From: Hermetia illucens
Lineage: Eukaryota; Arthropoda; Insecta; Diptera; Stratiomyidae
Direction of reading: 5' to 3'
Assembly (NCBI RefSeq): GCF_905115235.1
Contig: NC_051849.1
Location: 163,608,091 to 163,672,090, forward strand
Length of the DNA: 64,000 bases
Of the stretch, positions 11,231-22,500 are shown in pieces (within the stretch, counting starts at the first letter, position 1; each line of letters begins with the position of its first letter). The translations under genes were made by a program, and so were the position numbers. The notes beneath the pieces are model-generated. The model was not told where the DNA came from and ran no database searches. It saw only the letters and a program-made list of their open reading frames with translations.

Positions 11231-11690
11231 TTCGCCACACACCGACGGTGGCACTGAACTGGATGTTGCCCGACGCATTAACAGCGCTAGGAGAAGCAAT
11301 TGAAACTTTTCTGTGCTAATCTTCTTCCTGTATTGTTATATGGAAGTAGCACATGGAAAGTGAACTCCACTGTTACATAGAAACTCCAAGCTGTACGCTA
11401 GCCTGACACTATCTCGAACGAAGAACTTGGTCGGCGCACAGGTTTGACACTCGTACGCACTGTGATCGGAAAACGGAAGTGACAGTTGATAGGTCACATA
11501 TTAAAGAGGGGCGACAATTGCATTGCGGGCTACCCCATGCAGTGGAACCCACTTTCCCAAGGTGGTCGACGAGTGGGTTGGGGGTTGGGCACTTGGTGTA
11601 ATAGAGTAGATTAGGAGTCCAGGCGTCTCGTGAAGTCGTGATGGGAGCTAAAGGGTATTTTAGGTAATCGCGAGAGGTAAATGGCAACCA
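11231..11690 (+). mobile_element. 3' part of a CR1/RTE-type LINE
   Basis: Broken plus-strand frames show a VLLYGSSTWKV-like relic (11327-11360), a 'TISNEELGRRTGL' block (11409-11450), and KRKWQLIGHILKRGDNCIAG followed by WNPLSQGGRRVG (11473-11590). This order (SETWK; 'W..IGH.LRK....RQAL.WNPQGKR..GRPR') is the C-terminus of a well-known APE-type LINE group. The RT block of the same family seems to be the one at 29250-29900. Confidence 0.6.
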
Positions 11691-12284
11691 TGTATAAAAC
11701 TTTTGGACTTTTGCAAACCTTCACAATTTTATTTTCTTTGGCCACATTCACTTCTAGCGACCTGTGCAGTCTTCTCCTCCTCTCCCGATAATTTTACACA
11801 CGGTCAGTCGATAGTGGAAAGTAATCCCCCTTCTCGAAATCCCATCCCCCATGGCTTGCACTGCAGTTTATTTCTGTTTTCCATACGACTGTATTGGGAC
11901 GTTACCCGATGCATCCCTCACCCAAATTTTACCGCCATTATTCTGAAACGGTATGCAATTGTATAGATCAATTTGTGTAAGGTCAGATGATTTTAAACCT
12001 TTGCCCTCGGAGAAATTTATTTAATTTGAAGAATTTCTTGAAGACTGAGACCCGTGATCTCCATACCCGAACCTGTGAACAGATTCTTGCCCAGTAGAAT
12101 AATTAGTATTAAAACGAACAAAATTCCAGTGAATTCAAGGGCTTCAGAAAAAAACATCCGTCTCCTCCAACCATTACTACTTATTCCGTGGATTAAATCC
12201 AGGCAGCACATCATATGTACTTTTCAAGCTTCTTCATATCGTACTTGAAAGATAAAGAAAATTTGATATACAAAACCATTTTCT
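11691..12284. other. Unassigned interval left of the duplicated block
   Basis: A TATAAAAC at 11693 resembles a promoter, but no ATGAAG-GT exon or secretory frame follows. A small minus-strand frame (12017-12214) has hydrophobic residues but no support. Homology to the tandem units starts at about 12285. Confidence 0.3.
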
Positions 12285-12340
12285 GATGCAATTATTTATT
12301 TAAAAAATAGAAGTGTGCCATTATAATTTTATCAAATCCT

Positions 12341-12594
12341 CTACAAGATAATTCTATCCTTGATCAGATCGAAATCATCGACTTTAAGAACTTTTGGGTA
12401 CAATGAGTCCACGATGAGATTCCCATCGTTATCGTATCTAGTGAAGGCCTTAATTCCTGGCAAATACTCAAAAAGTTGAGCATGAGCTGCTACGATGACA
12501 ACAAGGAGCAAAACTGCAACGATGAACTGAAATTCGAAAAACAATGTTAGCTGAAAATATATCAAATGATTTCATTATGAAATGTTACCTTCAT
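12341..12594 (-). CDS. Family A small secreted protein, copy 3 (two exons)
   Basis: Exon 1 is 12589-12594 (ATGAAG) and exon 2 is 12341-12526, with a 62-bp intron. The product is 63 aa: a signal peptide nearly the same as in copies 1 and 2 (ending AAHAQ), then a mature part of about 44 aa beginning LFEYLPGIKAFTRYDNDG and ending DDFDLIKDRIIL. It is shorter than copies 1 and 2 by a C-terminal and mid-chain difference. The TATA box is at 12665-12671 and the reverse AATAAA at 12295-12300. No family B partner is found upstream. Only two residues differ from copy 4 (K/R and N/K), so the duplication is recent or the protein is constrained. Function unknown. Confidence 0.82.
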
Positions 12595-12664
12595 AGTTGT
12601 AAATTGGAGTAAACTGACTGATATGTGGATCAGATCTGTTGCTTGCTAGTGAGGATCTCGTGGA

Positions 12665-12671
12665 TTTTATA
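12665..12671 (-). promoter_or_regulatory. TATA box of family A copy 3
   Basis: CTATAAAATCC on the minus strand, about 70 bp upstream of the ATG. The TCACCTTGAAA element lies 45 bp further upstream (12716-12726). Confidence 0.72.
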
Positions 12672-13140
12672 GCAACAGATGAGATATTTGCATGCTACAT
12701 AGTTTGATGACCTGCTCACCTTGAAAGCAATGGTCAAGTTGATAATATAATTAAAAAGTTAATATAGAATAAACTCCGCCCAGAACGCATGATAGAAGTA
12801 ACAGCAAGTATGAATTCATTATTGTTTTATGTGTGAATGCATAATGCACCCACTCATATACAGCAATTCATTTTATGGACATCATTAACAGAAATTATTC
12901 TTCATTGGAAATTTCCATTTCCACAAAACGTCTTCCAGTGAAAATTGTGAAAAGTGCGTTTTGTGGAATTTTTTTGAGAAATAACACTTTTCCCCAACAT
13001 CACCTCTGAAAAAATATCCGCACTAGAGTTAGTGATGATTTTTCGAAGTAAATGTTAATAACTATGTACAATAGTTATGTATATGGGTTGAAGCTCCTTA
13101 GTGATGGAGATAACTTACCAAGATCTCTCTCAGTAAAAAA

Positions 13141-13737
13141 AAATGAGGCAATACTGTGCAGAGCATCACAGTCGAATGAGAACATACTAGTAACACTTAG
13201 CTTCTGAATTTTACTCGGGGTGTTAGCACCGATCAATTCGTTGAGAGACAGTGAGCTTTTGTCAACAAAAGTTGGTTACAATATCGTATTTCTTTCAACC
13301 ATTAGCGCGATTTTTCCAAATGGACTGTCATTTGATCGGACTCTACGAAACGTTAGGAGACGCCCGACCCCTGTCCCCTCAGCTACCCTGCCTTCTCTCA
13401 TGTCTACCTCCCCGGCATTGAAAATGCCTTGAGTGTAGCATGCGACATCTCCTTATTTCGGACGGACTGAACCGGACCAATTAACAAACAACCCCTACTT
13501 GATAAGGAATGTGCGGCACCGACCACCAGGGGGCAAATCGCAAATATGCTAACTGCAGCCTTGCCTGCGCTATTACGAATCTGCTCGGAGGTAGTCATCT
13601 TCGTGTCTATCATGTTGGTGAGATATTTCATCGTCGGCTTCTACAAGAATTTGATTTCACCCACCTAAGTAGGGAGGACTTTTGTAACCCTCTCCTTGGT
13701 CATGACGGCCCCTTTGCTTTTCTCCAGAACTAGGGAA
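13141..13737. other. Unit 1-specific unassigned insert
   Basis: Unit 2 lacks this stretch: its sequence passes from the counterpart of 13140 (21835) almost directly to the SINE tail (21850). The open frames here (13220-13432 plus, 13404-13631 minus, 13509-13733 plus) overlap and match nothing I know. Confidence 0.35.
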
Positions 13738-14035
13738 AATCCTTAGAGTGCTAGGCTGTCATAGCAGGAGGTTGGGGCTCAAATCCCACTAGATGCAGAA
13801 AGATTTGTGTTGTGACTGGTTGTCAGATACATCAGTCGACTCAGCTTGTGTGCGTGCCTAAACCAACTTAAGGAAGTAATCACGGGCTTGAGTAACGCTG
13901 GCTTGCATTGCCTGCTACAGGGTACTGTACTCCTGTAGTGTACCGTTACGGTTTTGAATGAAGTGCTCTAATAAGCTTCAAAGCCTAGATTCAATTCAAT
14001 TATAGCGTCAACGGTTTATTATTATTATACGGTGA
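13738..14035 (+). mobile_element. tRNA-derived SINE
   Basis: The tRNA-like head has a B box (GGCTCAAATCC at about 13777-13787). The body runs through 'tacagggtactgta', 'gtaccgttacgg' and 'gaatgaagtgctctaa', and the 3' end is an ATT-repeat tail (TTATTATTATTA near 14017-14029). The 3' half is repeated in unit 2 at 21849-21998. It is Pol III-type and non-coding. Confidence 0.6.
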
Positions 14036-15230
14036 CCCTTTGCTCAGCCATCAATCTGCTCAATCTCCTCATTCCTAGTTTGCGTTAAGCTTGTTCGACC
14101 GTACACGTGGCAACCAATGCAAACGCATTTTCGACCATGACCGATTGATCAGGGCAGGGCAGGGAGTGACCATCATGCTGAGTTAGCCTGGAAACAATCT
14201 TACTGCTTCTTTAGCATGCAGCTCCACTTTGCAAAAATTGAAGGTGTCTTTTCCATCCCAAGGAGCATCAGTGGTCGACAGTGATGAATATCTGCCCCAG
14301 CCAATCTCACCGCCGGTGCCATTACTTCAATCTCAGCGTTCTAAAAATATCATATATTGTTTTGATGGAAAATCTTCCGCACCACGTATCGCGTCAGTCA
14401 GTCTTGGCTTGATGAGCTTCTCAAGCAGTTTCCTCGTATTTCACATCGAGATAGCTTCAGTGCCAGATATATCGACATACCATGATGGTCAGCAACCACA
14501 TCGTCTTCCTGCAGATCACGGTCCATGAAAAGAACACAACACTTTTCCGATTCGCAAGTCTTTGCTCTGCGCCCGAGTTCGCCACATTTGTGGCTGCATT
14601 TCGTAGACCTAGCACTTAAAGCAGCTAATAAGATCAGTTCTCACCTTATGCAGCAAATGAGCCAGCCAATCTTAATTTTTTCGCAATGAAGAAATTGAAT
14701 TTCCAGATTGTCTGTACTTTGTAGGCTAGTCTGATTTTGCTATTCGCCAAAATGGTATCAATTTTCCTCACTTTGTCGTCAAAATATCTTCCTTTCGTGT
14801 TATCCTTCGATTCGCTGCTCTCGTCTCTCGTCTGTCGGACTAATTATTACTTCCGCCACAAGATCAATACCCAATCACTTCATCCACTGCAGTTTTTAGC
14901 GCGTTTTCACTATCGCTTTCTACTTCTCGACTATTGTTTTGTTTTGTAGGCTCTGTATCTGGCTATGTATTCTGCGCTAGCTAGCCAAATTTAGAAATGT
15001 AAACCTCATTAACATTAACGCCCATACAGAGGAGACTGCAGAGTCAGAGAAGGATACCTGTCGTAATGTTCATGCTAGAAGGCAGTTTCGCCAAATTACA
15101 CCGTTTTCAGCACATATTCCTGTATAGGTTTGTCCCATATCGGTTTATACAGCATTCGTTGGAAGTTTCTATGACATGACTGAATACTAACCACACAGAA
15201 CATTTGCTTGATATTGTATGTAATTGTATC
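14036..15230. other. Duplicated non-coding block, possibly LTR-element flank
   Basis: Colinear with 21999-22320 plus 23985-24920 of unit 2. It is T-rich, with no conserved long frame between copies. It adjoins the LTR-retrotransposon fossil on the right and may be its terminal or non-coding part. No direct terminal repeats were identified. Confidence 0.35.
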
Positions 15231-16394
15231 TTAACAGTAATTGAAACCACTAAAAGTTTTCACTGAAGCGTCATGAACTGGCCTTATTTTGATGGTCGTA
15301 CTTTCCATCTTAATTACCAGATAATGCGAAAGGTAACATATATCGCTGCCTTTTCCAACAAAAGGTATCGCTCGCCTCATGCGGCCAGGGCCTATGTACT
15401 CGTACATTGTTCTGTGATATGATCCTTTTAATTCAACATTTCTCTCATGTCGTCTTCGACGTATCAACGCCCTGTTTCTTGAATTCCGTAGCAGCACTAA
15501 TTTGGGGTCGTTATTGAGTGGCAATGTGACGTCTCTTCATTCGACAGTAAGATTGTTAGCAGAGGTAATACATCAGCCTCAATTGCCAGCTCTAAGTTGG
15601 ACGCGAAATTCGGCTTAATTTTCAGTTCGAAGGTATTCCAAATAGTTGCATCATGAACCAAATCGATGTCTGATACAGATGCCAACACATTCCTCTTCTT
15701 CAAACCTAACCTGTTTAGCGTGGCCAACGCAATGAATGATGTTTAGGAACCAGGGTCCATCAGAGCTCGGAGTACCAAACTCTTTCCGATTGGTTCCAGG
15801 TTGAATTCGCTCTTGTTCTTGTTCTTTGTTGCACTCCAAACATCACACTTTGCTCTTGCACTCCTTTCAGTTGCTATAGACAGTTATAGACAGTTTCGGC
15901 ATAGTTAGAATTGCTTAACGGAATATGAAGGTTGGGTTTGGGATGGACAGAAGCGGTTTAAACCTCTTCAGGAGGAACTCGAATAACTTGCTTACGGGCG
16001 GCAACTCCTAGCTATCCTCGATATATTCTTCAAAAAAGCGAAGGGTATCATTATCAACCTCCCCCATTATGACTATTGTAGGAGTTATGATGTCGGTAGC
16101 AGATTTATAGTCGAGCTTTTTCACGTCTAAGACTGCATCCATGTACTCACACACAAAATCATTCTTCCAATATGAGAAGTGCGGACTTGTAGTTTCTGCT
16201 AAGAAGCTGCAGGGGCGACGCTTCCCCTGCAATATTCCCGCATCCCCAGGCATTATCGGAAGTCGAGAGATCGCAGCGGGACATTCATGAGCCTTGGCAA
16301 CAGCTGAAGGCACTTCACCAAACGTTCTAGAGTAGATGGTCTCTGGAATATCTCCACCATCTCCAATCCAGGGAAAAATTAACCAAGGAGGCAC
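15231..16394 (-). mobile_element. LTR-retrotransposon fossil, BEL/Pao-like (unit 1)
   Basis: Minus-strand open frames at 15497-15839 recall the aspartic-protease/A17 start of BEL/Pao polyproteins. A further frame at 16008-16394 is matched by one in unit 2 (25196-25723). The element is broken, with more than five breaks. Reverse transcriptase and integrase parts are not recognisable and no terminal repeats were found. It predates the segmental duplication. The family call is tentative. Confidence 0.35.
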
Positions 16395-17119
16395 TTAACG
16401 TAAAGCCGGGACAAATAGTGCTTATCGGGGAGCTCCTGCAAAATGTAGGCACGGATTCCTGAAGTTCACCCTAGAACCGATGATGAAGCTCGTGCAGTTA
16501 CCGTGCAATATCACTGCTTGCAAAAGGAACAAGCCGGAATTGTGAATTTATGCTTTTTGCCTATTGGGGCGCTAGACGGCTCTGAACCACCCCTTTCATC
16601 GAAAAAACTGTAACAAAGCAGTGAAAAAGTTGACGACTACAAAACGCAGTTTAAATCTCTCGATATTTACAGTGGGTACGGGGGTGACAAAACGGTCGAA
16701 GAAGCCACGAATAGCGTTAAGCACATGGGCACGAACGCTCCTCAATCTAATGATTTCTCAGAATATCTCTACCTAGGACTACGATATTTTGAAAGGATTA
16801 GGCCAGTCCAAAATAGTTCGGGGTAGCTTGAGAGAAAAGGTCGATTTTTCCGACAAAGGAGCTTTGAAGGATATGCTAGGAGTATTGAACCATACACAAA
16901 ATGTGTGAGCACACAGGAGAACGAGCACCAACGAAGCATAGCAATACCGTTATTGCAGCAACTGCTATTCGAATGCAAAGACATTATTCCTAAAATAGAC
17001 GAAATCGTTGAAGTCCCAGTAATGGAAATTAGTAAAAGGGGACTACCCTGGAAGATGTTAATGGCAGTTTTTGTGCACTCCAAAAATTGCCATAGATTAG
17101 GTCTAGGATGACATCAGAA
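16395..17119. other. Duplicated interval right of the LTR fossil
   Basis: Similar to about 25560-26200 of unit 2. Short frames on both strands do not agree between units. It is probably more of the same old element. Confidence 0.3.
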
Positions 17120-17720
17120 AATGACCCAACAAAACATCTTACTCAACGCTCGGAAGAGGCGTACGATTCGGCTGCCTTTACCAAGGCGGCAACCACACTA
17201 GATGTCGTTTTACTAACAAATCAGCAGGAGAAAGCCACCTCGTTACTCATCCTGCCGAGACAAAGAGTCAAATCTGCTTTCGTATGGGCATATTGGGAAT
17301 ATGGATTGAGTACTGTCAAGAACTACTCAACAACCAGTATATCGGTGAGTTGGAGACCCACCAATTGAAGAAGACGTAGGAAAGAATCGTCGACTAAAGA
17401 ATCATATGTCGCCAGGAGTTACAGCATTTGTTCATCAACATATGATCAAGGAGTTAGACAGAAAATTGATGTTTGATGACCGGCAACGGGGCTTTATCTG
17501 TCCCTTACATAAAAAGGGGGACATCACGCAATCACCTAATTATAGAAATGTAACGGTGGTGGGTATCATCTAGAAGATATTCTCCGTTATCTTCCTAGGA
17601 CGGATAGCAGCATATGCCCACAACATCATCAGCCTATACCAAAGAGGCTTCACTCCAACTAAATCGATAACGCATTAGATTTCTCTGTGAGTTGGAGCTT
17701 AAGAATACAATTAGAGTCTT
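17120..17720 (+). mobile_element. RTE-like LINE fragment (unit 1)
   Basis: Plus-strand relic of the linker ('ttactaacaaatcagcagga' near 17213) and RT start (GFICPLHKKGDITQ near 17490, LGRIAAYAHNIISLYQRGF near 17600). The same piece, with a longer 5' part, is at 27120-27650 in unit 2, so it predates the duplication. It is cut at the 3' side next to another LINE's 5' end. Confidence 0.62.
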
Positions 17721-17721
17721 C

Positions 17722-18016
17722 CCTGCTTGTCGTAATAGGCGACTAAAAGAGGTAGAAATTTTTTGGCAAGCAACCTGGAAATTTCAAAATTTTATCGCTA
17801 CCGCAACGTCAACAACACTTCACAGCTACAACCTCTAGCTATCGAAACCGGACGATGATTGGTTTCTGGAATGTATGCATGCTCCTCGACAATGATAGCG
17901 AGGGTGCTCCGAATGCTCGCTTTCCTCCAACTTGACTGGGAATTCCGACGATATAATTGAAATTCTAGGGCCTAAGCGAAATAAGATAATAGAAATCTGG
18001 AGAGTACTCTCCTCCG
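17722..18016 (+). mobile_element. CR1/RTE-type LINE, 5' piece (unit 1)
   Basis: The leader contains 'aggcgactaaaaga', also seen at 27683 and, altered, at 41650. The endonuclease start IGFWNVCMLLDNDSEGAPNAR follows at 17850-17915. It is joined directly to the RT-proximal part at about 18017 ('ctcctcc|gcagagtt'), whereas unit 2 has about 1.2 kb between these points. Confidence 0.65.
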
Positions 18017-18085
18017 CAGAGTTATTTATCGCTGCACCTGTAGTTACTGCTGATCTGCTGCTTCGACTCGTAAGGCAACCTTGTT

Positions 18086-19501
18086 GTGTGTGTGTGTGTA
18101 TGGTGAGGGAGAAGCTACAGCTTCTGAGCACTCAGGCCGTGTTAGCCCATTGTACTCGCCACCCCCGTCTAACGGAATATTCTGGATTCGTTAACGTATC
18201 GCAGGATTTCCGTTAATGGATGTGATGCTATCCGTCGCAATTGGAGAACATCGGCACCAAAGATCTGACGCCTGATGCGTCCATACGCGGGGCATTCACA
18301 TAGTAAATGCTCTGTCGATTCCGCTTCCTCATTACAGGAGGGACACGTATCATCTTGAGTAATTCCTATTCTGAACATATGCCCAGCTAGTGAATTATGG
18401 CCTGTCAGAATGCCCACAATACACCTGCAAGTCCTCCTGCTTTTCGACAGGATAAACTTTGCGGTATGCGTATGTTCGGTTTTGGCAGGAAAAGTTTGGT
18501 GTGTCGAGCAGCATTTAGGCTCTTCCACCTGTCATTATGGGAAGCTTGTTCCCAGTTTTTGAAAACAGATTTAGCCAATGCTACTGATACTCCAATTGCT
18601 GGCTCCGGTCCCGGCATAGGGGAGATTGACCCCTCTTTCGCTAAAGCGTCCTAGATTTCATTTCCCTCTACGCTACAGAGAGAGTAGTTCCACCGTATTG
18701 AATCTAGACATAGAGTTCAAACGACTTCCGCATTCCTGAACGATTTTCGAGGAGATCAAAGGACTGCTCAATACCCTCTATGCAACTTGGCTGCCACTGC
18801 AGATTGCGATGCGCCTGCACTTCAACCGCTCGTCAATCACCCAGTTTGCCGCCCTTAGGCTTAGGCTTAGGCTTGAAAAACCGCTGCATATTGTCCCAAA
18901 GGAAAAGCCCACTTCTCGTTTTTATTCGAGAGGTAGACTCCGGCTCCAGAACCCTCTTCTGTTTTTGAGCCATCGGTGTAGAAGACTTCTGTATATCCCG
19001 CCACGCATTCCTCTGCGTCTTCCCAGTCCTCTCTACGCTTCAGGGTAACTTCATATATTCTACCAAACACTGGATTCAGGCCTCCCAGTAACTCTTCCAA
19101 TGCTCTGTGCCCCCACATCCGTTGTTTCCCCATAGATCTAATCGAGTTAGTCTATGAGCTGCTCCCATTGCAGTGCTTTGAATGAATATATCCAGGGGCA
19201 GCTAATTGAGTAGTGCATTCAGAGCTGCGCCGGATGTCGTGCTCATAGTACCAGTGATACCCAGACACACAGTTCTTTGCAATGCAGCTAATTTACGGTG
19301 AAAACCTTTTTGTCTTACCTTAACCCACCACACTACGGCTGCATATACGAACATCGGCCTAATGATAGCAACGTATATCCACATTACCACATGAGGCCTG
19401 AGTCCCCATGTCGAGGCAAAGGTCCGTCTGCACAGCCCATAAGCTGTGAGAGCTCGTTTCATCTTTACCTCTATATGTTTGTTCCAAAGAAGTTCTTCTT
19501 C
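18086..19501 (-). mobile_element. 5'-truncated RNase H-bearing LINE inserted into unit 1
   Basis: On the minus strand there is an RT C-terminal block (RRTFASTWGLRPHV, RPMFVYAAVVWW at 19202-19462), then an RNase H start (VFYTDGSKTEEGSGAGVYLS at 18867-19133). A zinc-type tail follows (CPSCNEEAESTEHLLCECPA at about 18280-18345). The 3' end is a (CA)n run. Flanks GGCAACCTTGTT (18074-18085) and GGCAATCTGTT (19502-19512) look like a target-site duplication. The element is absent from unit 2. It belongs to the R1/LOA/I group; frames are lightly broken. Confidence 0.72.
18088..18100. repeat. (GT)n run, 3' tail of the inserted LINE
   Basis: The GTGTGTGTGTGTG run lies at the junction of the target-site duplication and the element's minus-strand 3' end. 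Confidence 0.8.
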
Positions 19502-19512
19502 GGCAATCTGTT

Positions 19513-20100
19513 AATACGAGACTTTTTCAGAGAGTGGGAGACGGGGATGATCGTTAAGATTTCAAAGACGGGGACCCGTTTTGAGAGTCACAATTGGAGG
19601 GGTATTTTCGTGCTCCCTGTCGTCGCAAAAATAATAGTTGAAACGGTGATAGAGCGCATCAGAACATTTCGAAAGCATGATCGACAGAGAGCGGGCTGGT
19701 TTCCGTTCCGGATCCTCCCGCGTTGATAACACCTTATGGATCAGTTGGAATCGTGCGCGTAATTTAGATCTTCCCTCCACCTACCCTTCATGGATTTCGA
19801 GAATGCTTTCGACAGCATGAACTGGGAATGTATCTGCAGTGCTCTACGTAGGAGGGGCATTCCAGAGAAACTAATAACTATTATCAGAGCGATATATGAC
19901 GGACCAAAATGTCACGTGCTCCACCGAGGTGAAATCTCGGAGTATTTTCAGGTCAAAAGCAGAGTTCACCAGATCATCGTAGTGACAATATACCATAATG
20001 ATCGACAGCCATTTTACAGTTCTGTGTTGATTAGTTGCCAAAAGGCGTCTTTTTGGCATCAGGTTGATCTGTTTGTGGTGTGAATGCCGTGAAAGTCGAT
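19513..20100 (+). mobile_element. CR1/RTE-type LINE, RT piece (unit 1)
   Basis: The plus strand shows NWRGIFVLPVVAKI (19583-19630), a relic of DRQRAGWFP (19680), then MDFENAFDSMNWECIWSALRR-type RT motif A with RRRGIPEKLITIIRA (19790-19890) and CHVLHRGEISEYF (19910-19950). The same block is at 29250-29830 in unit 2. It is cut off before the YADD motif. Confidence 0.65.
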
Positions 20101-20974
20101 GAGTGAGCTTCATTAATCGGTTTTTTTAATAAAGTTACCGAAATCCCCAGAGATGGTAATATCGGAACCGTATAGAGTGAAAGTAGAAAAGTGTGTAGCC
20201 ATTTCCATCTTGCTTCCGTTCTGGCACCATGCCATCGAGTTTACTGAACAAAGATATCGATGCACTTCCTGCGAAGGACCGTTGTCAACTTCTACGTCTT
20301 ACTTGGAGGAGATTCAACATTTTGTGGAGTAGGTACGGATTTGAGTGCTTCGAACTATGATAATATGCTTCTGTCTTGAGGCCATCCACACGTCAAGACC
20401 CTTTGATCATTTCTGGGGCAAGGGCCTGTCCCGTCGACTAAAATGGACGCTGTTGTATTTTTCCGATGCGTTTTGAATGGAATGATCATTTTTTTGTTGC
20501 AACGTTGACTATGTTCGTTGGTTGGCCTGTCGGGAGAGCTCCTATAAATAAAGATCAGGGAAGATTTAACAGAGTAGGATAACTGATATTATTTCTCCTT
20601 TTCGCCTCTTTTGGAATGTTGCTTCTATTTTACTGGGGGTAGTATAAAGTACATCGCCAAAAACCTGAGTTAGGTACTACTAAGTACATCGCCACAAACC
20701 TGCCTCATGTCCTGACAAAAGAGGAGTATCTGAACTTGAGACAGCATATTATGTAAATAAAATGGAGGAGCTAAATTCTAGTACACACAGGAAGTTCAGA
20801 ATATCTCCTCAGCTCAGCAAAACATTTCTGTCTCGAGAAAGCAAACATCCTTGCTTGCTTGCAGTCAGTGTATTAGTCCACTTGCTCTAACCCTGAAAGT
20901 CCTGTAGAACAACTAACAAAACCGACTGGACAATCATTCTCTTCTTCTAAAATAAAAATAATTTTGAATTGTTT
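20101..20974. other. Unassigned block shared by both units
   Basis: Closely similar to 29835-30690 in unit 2. No persistent coding frame; it includes 'cctataaataaag' near 20540 and a duplicated 'tacatcgccacaaacctg' motif (20650-20705). Its conservation is explained by duplication. Origin unknown, possibly part of an LTR element. Confidence 0.35.
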
Positions 20975-21030
20975 GATGCAATTATTTATTTAAAAAATAG
21001 AAGTGTGCCATTATCATTTTATCAAATCCT

Positions 21031-21284
21031 CTACAAGATAATTCTATCCTTGATCAGATCGAAATCGTCGACTTTAAGAACTTTTGGGTACAATGAGTCC
21101 ACGATGAGCTTTCCATCGTTATCGTATCTAGTGAAGGCCCTAATTCCTGGCAAATACTCAAAAAGTTGAGCATGAGCTGCTACGATGACAACAAGGAGCA
21201 AAACTGCAACGATGAACTGAAATTCGAAAAACAATGTTAGCTGAAAATATATCAAATTATTGCATTATGAAATGTTACCTTCAT
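21031..21284 (-). CDS. Family A small secreted protein, copy 4 (two exons)
   Basis: Exon 1 is 21279-21284 (ATGAAG) and exon 2 is 21031-21216, with a 62-bp intron (21217-21278). The product is 63 aa, differing from copy 3 only by GIR for GIK and DGK for DGN. The signal peptide ends AAHAQ and the mature part starts LFEYLPG. The TATA box is at 21355-21361, TCACCTTGAAA at 21406-21416, and the reverse AATAAA is in 'ttatttattt' near 20985-20990. It sits exactly 8690 bp from copy 3. Intact frames in both units suggest both are expressed. Confidence 0.83.
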
Positions 21285-21354
21285 AGTTGTAAATTGGAGT
21301 AAACTGACTGATATGTGGATCAGATCTGTTGCCTGGCAGTCAGGATCTCGTGGA

Positions 21355-21361
21355 TTTTATA
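21355..21361 (-). promoter_or_regulatory. TATA box of family A copy 4
   Basis: TATAAAATCC on the minus strand, 71 bp upstream of the ATG. Confidence 0.72.
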
Positions 21362-21848
21362 CTCAGCAGATGAAATATTGCATGCTACATAGTTTGATGA
21401 CCTGCTCACCTTGAAAGCAATGGTCAAGTTGATAATATAATATAATTAAAAAGTTAATCTAGAATAAACTCGACCCAGAACGCATGCTAGAAGCAACAGC
21501 AAGTATGAATTCATAATTGTTTTATCAGAGAGTGTATAATACACCCACTCATATATGGCAATTCAATTTATAGACATCGTTAACAGAAATTATTCTCCAT
21601 GGGAACTTTCCATTTCCACAAAACATCTTCCAGTGAAAATTGTGCAAAAGTATGTTTTGTGGAATTTTTTTGATAAGTAACACTTTTTCCCAACATCACC
21701 TCTGAAAAAATATCGAATTAAATGTTATGATTTTTCGAATTAAATGTTAAAAACTATGTATAATAGTTATGTATATGGGTTGAAGCTCCTTAATGATGGA
21801 GATAACTTACCAAGATTTCTCTCAATAAAAAGTAATAAGGGTAGTAAT

Positions 21849-21998
21849 CAGGGGCGTGGGTAACGTTGACTTGCATTGCTTGCTACAGGGTACTGTAGCA
21901 TACCGTTACGATTTTGAATGAAGTGCTTTAATGAGCTTCAAGGCCTAGATTTAATTGGACTATGGCACCAATGATTTATTTTTATTGTAGGGTGACCC
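21849..21998 (+). mobile_element. SINE, 3' half (unit 2)
   Basis: Counterpart of the 3' part of the SINE at 13738-14035: 'ttgacttgcattgcttgctac', 'ccgttacgattttgaatgaagtg' and a T-rich tail. The tRNA-like head is missing. Confidence 0.55.
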
Positions 21999-22040
21999 TA
22001 TGCTCAGTCATCAATGTACTCAATCCCCTCATCGGCATTC

Positions 22041-22500
22041 CTAGTTTCCGCTAAGCTTGTCTGACCTTACACGCAGCAACCATGACCGCTTCATCAGGCA
22101 TTTCGAGTCGTAGCAGAATCGTGTGAGGCATTCCAGAGGTCTGGACCAGGGATAGATCCCTAAGCCGCTTCGGGTGTGGCGCTTATTCCTAGAAACAATC
22201 TTCCAGCTTCTTGAGCATCCTGCTCCCCGCGAAAAATTGAAGGTGTCTTTTCCATCTAGCACCTCAAGGAGCATCAGTGGTCGAGAGTGACGATTATATG
22301 CCCAGCCAATCTCACCGCTGTGGCGAACATACTGACAGGACGGTTGGCTAACGGAATCTCGAAGTCGCCTCTGTGACATACGAGCTTGACAGTCCTTCAA
22401 CATGCGATGAATGCGCTGAGTAGCTAGCCCGGCTGATATCAAAACACAAGTTTCCATAGTGTCCTTCATTATCAAGGCAATCTCTTCCATTTTCTTCCCA
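22041..22500 (-). other. Open frame of 149 codons, unassigned
   Basis: A minus-strand frame (MEEIALIMKDTMETCVLIS...) overlaps unit 2 sequence only partly shared with 14036-14330. The 5' half has no counterpart in unit 1. No domain is recognised; it may be retroelement debris. Confidence 0.2.

Larger units (their letters stand above)
12285..20974. repeat. Tandem segmental duplication, unit 1 (8.7 kb)
   Basis: It begins at 'gatgcaattattta' just past the end of family A copy 3 and runs to the same sequence at 20975. It shares with unit 2 the A gene and its promoter, the SINE tail, the 14030-15200 region, the LTR-retrotransposon fossil, the RTE fragment, the CR1/RTE-type LINE and the 20100-20970 region. 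Unit-specific indels are described in the findings. Confidence 0.8.

Noticed and set aside
11693-11966. TATAAAAC followed by an 87-codon frame
   Set aside because: No ATGAAG-GT exon, no secretory signal and no duplicate elsewhere; the frame begins without a convincing ATG context.
22041-22490. 149-codon minus frame as a gene
   Set aside because: Not conserved in unit 1 although the surrounding DNA is; no recognised domain.
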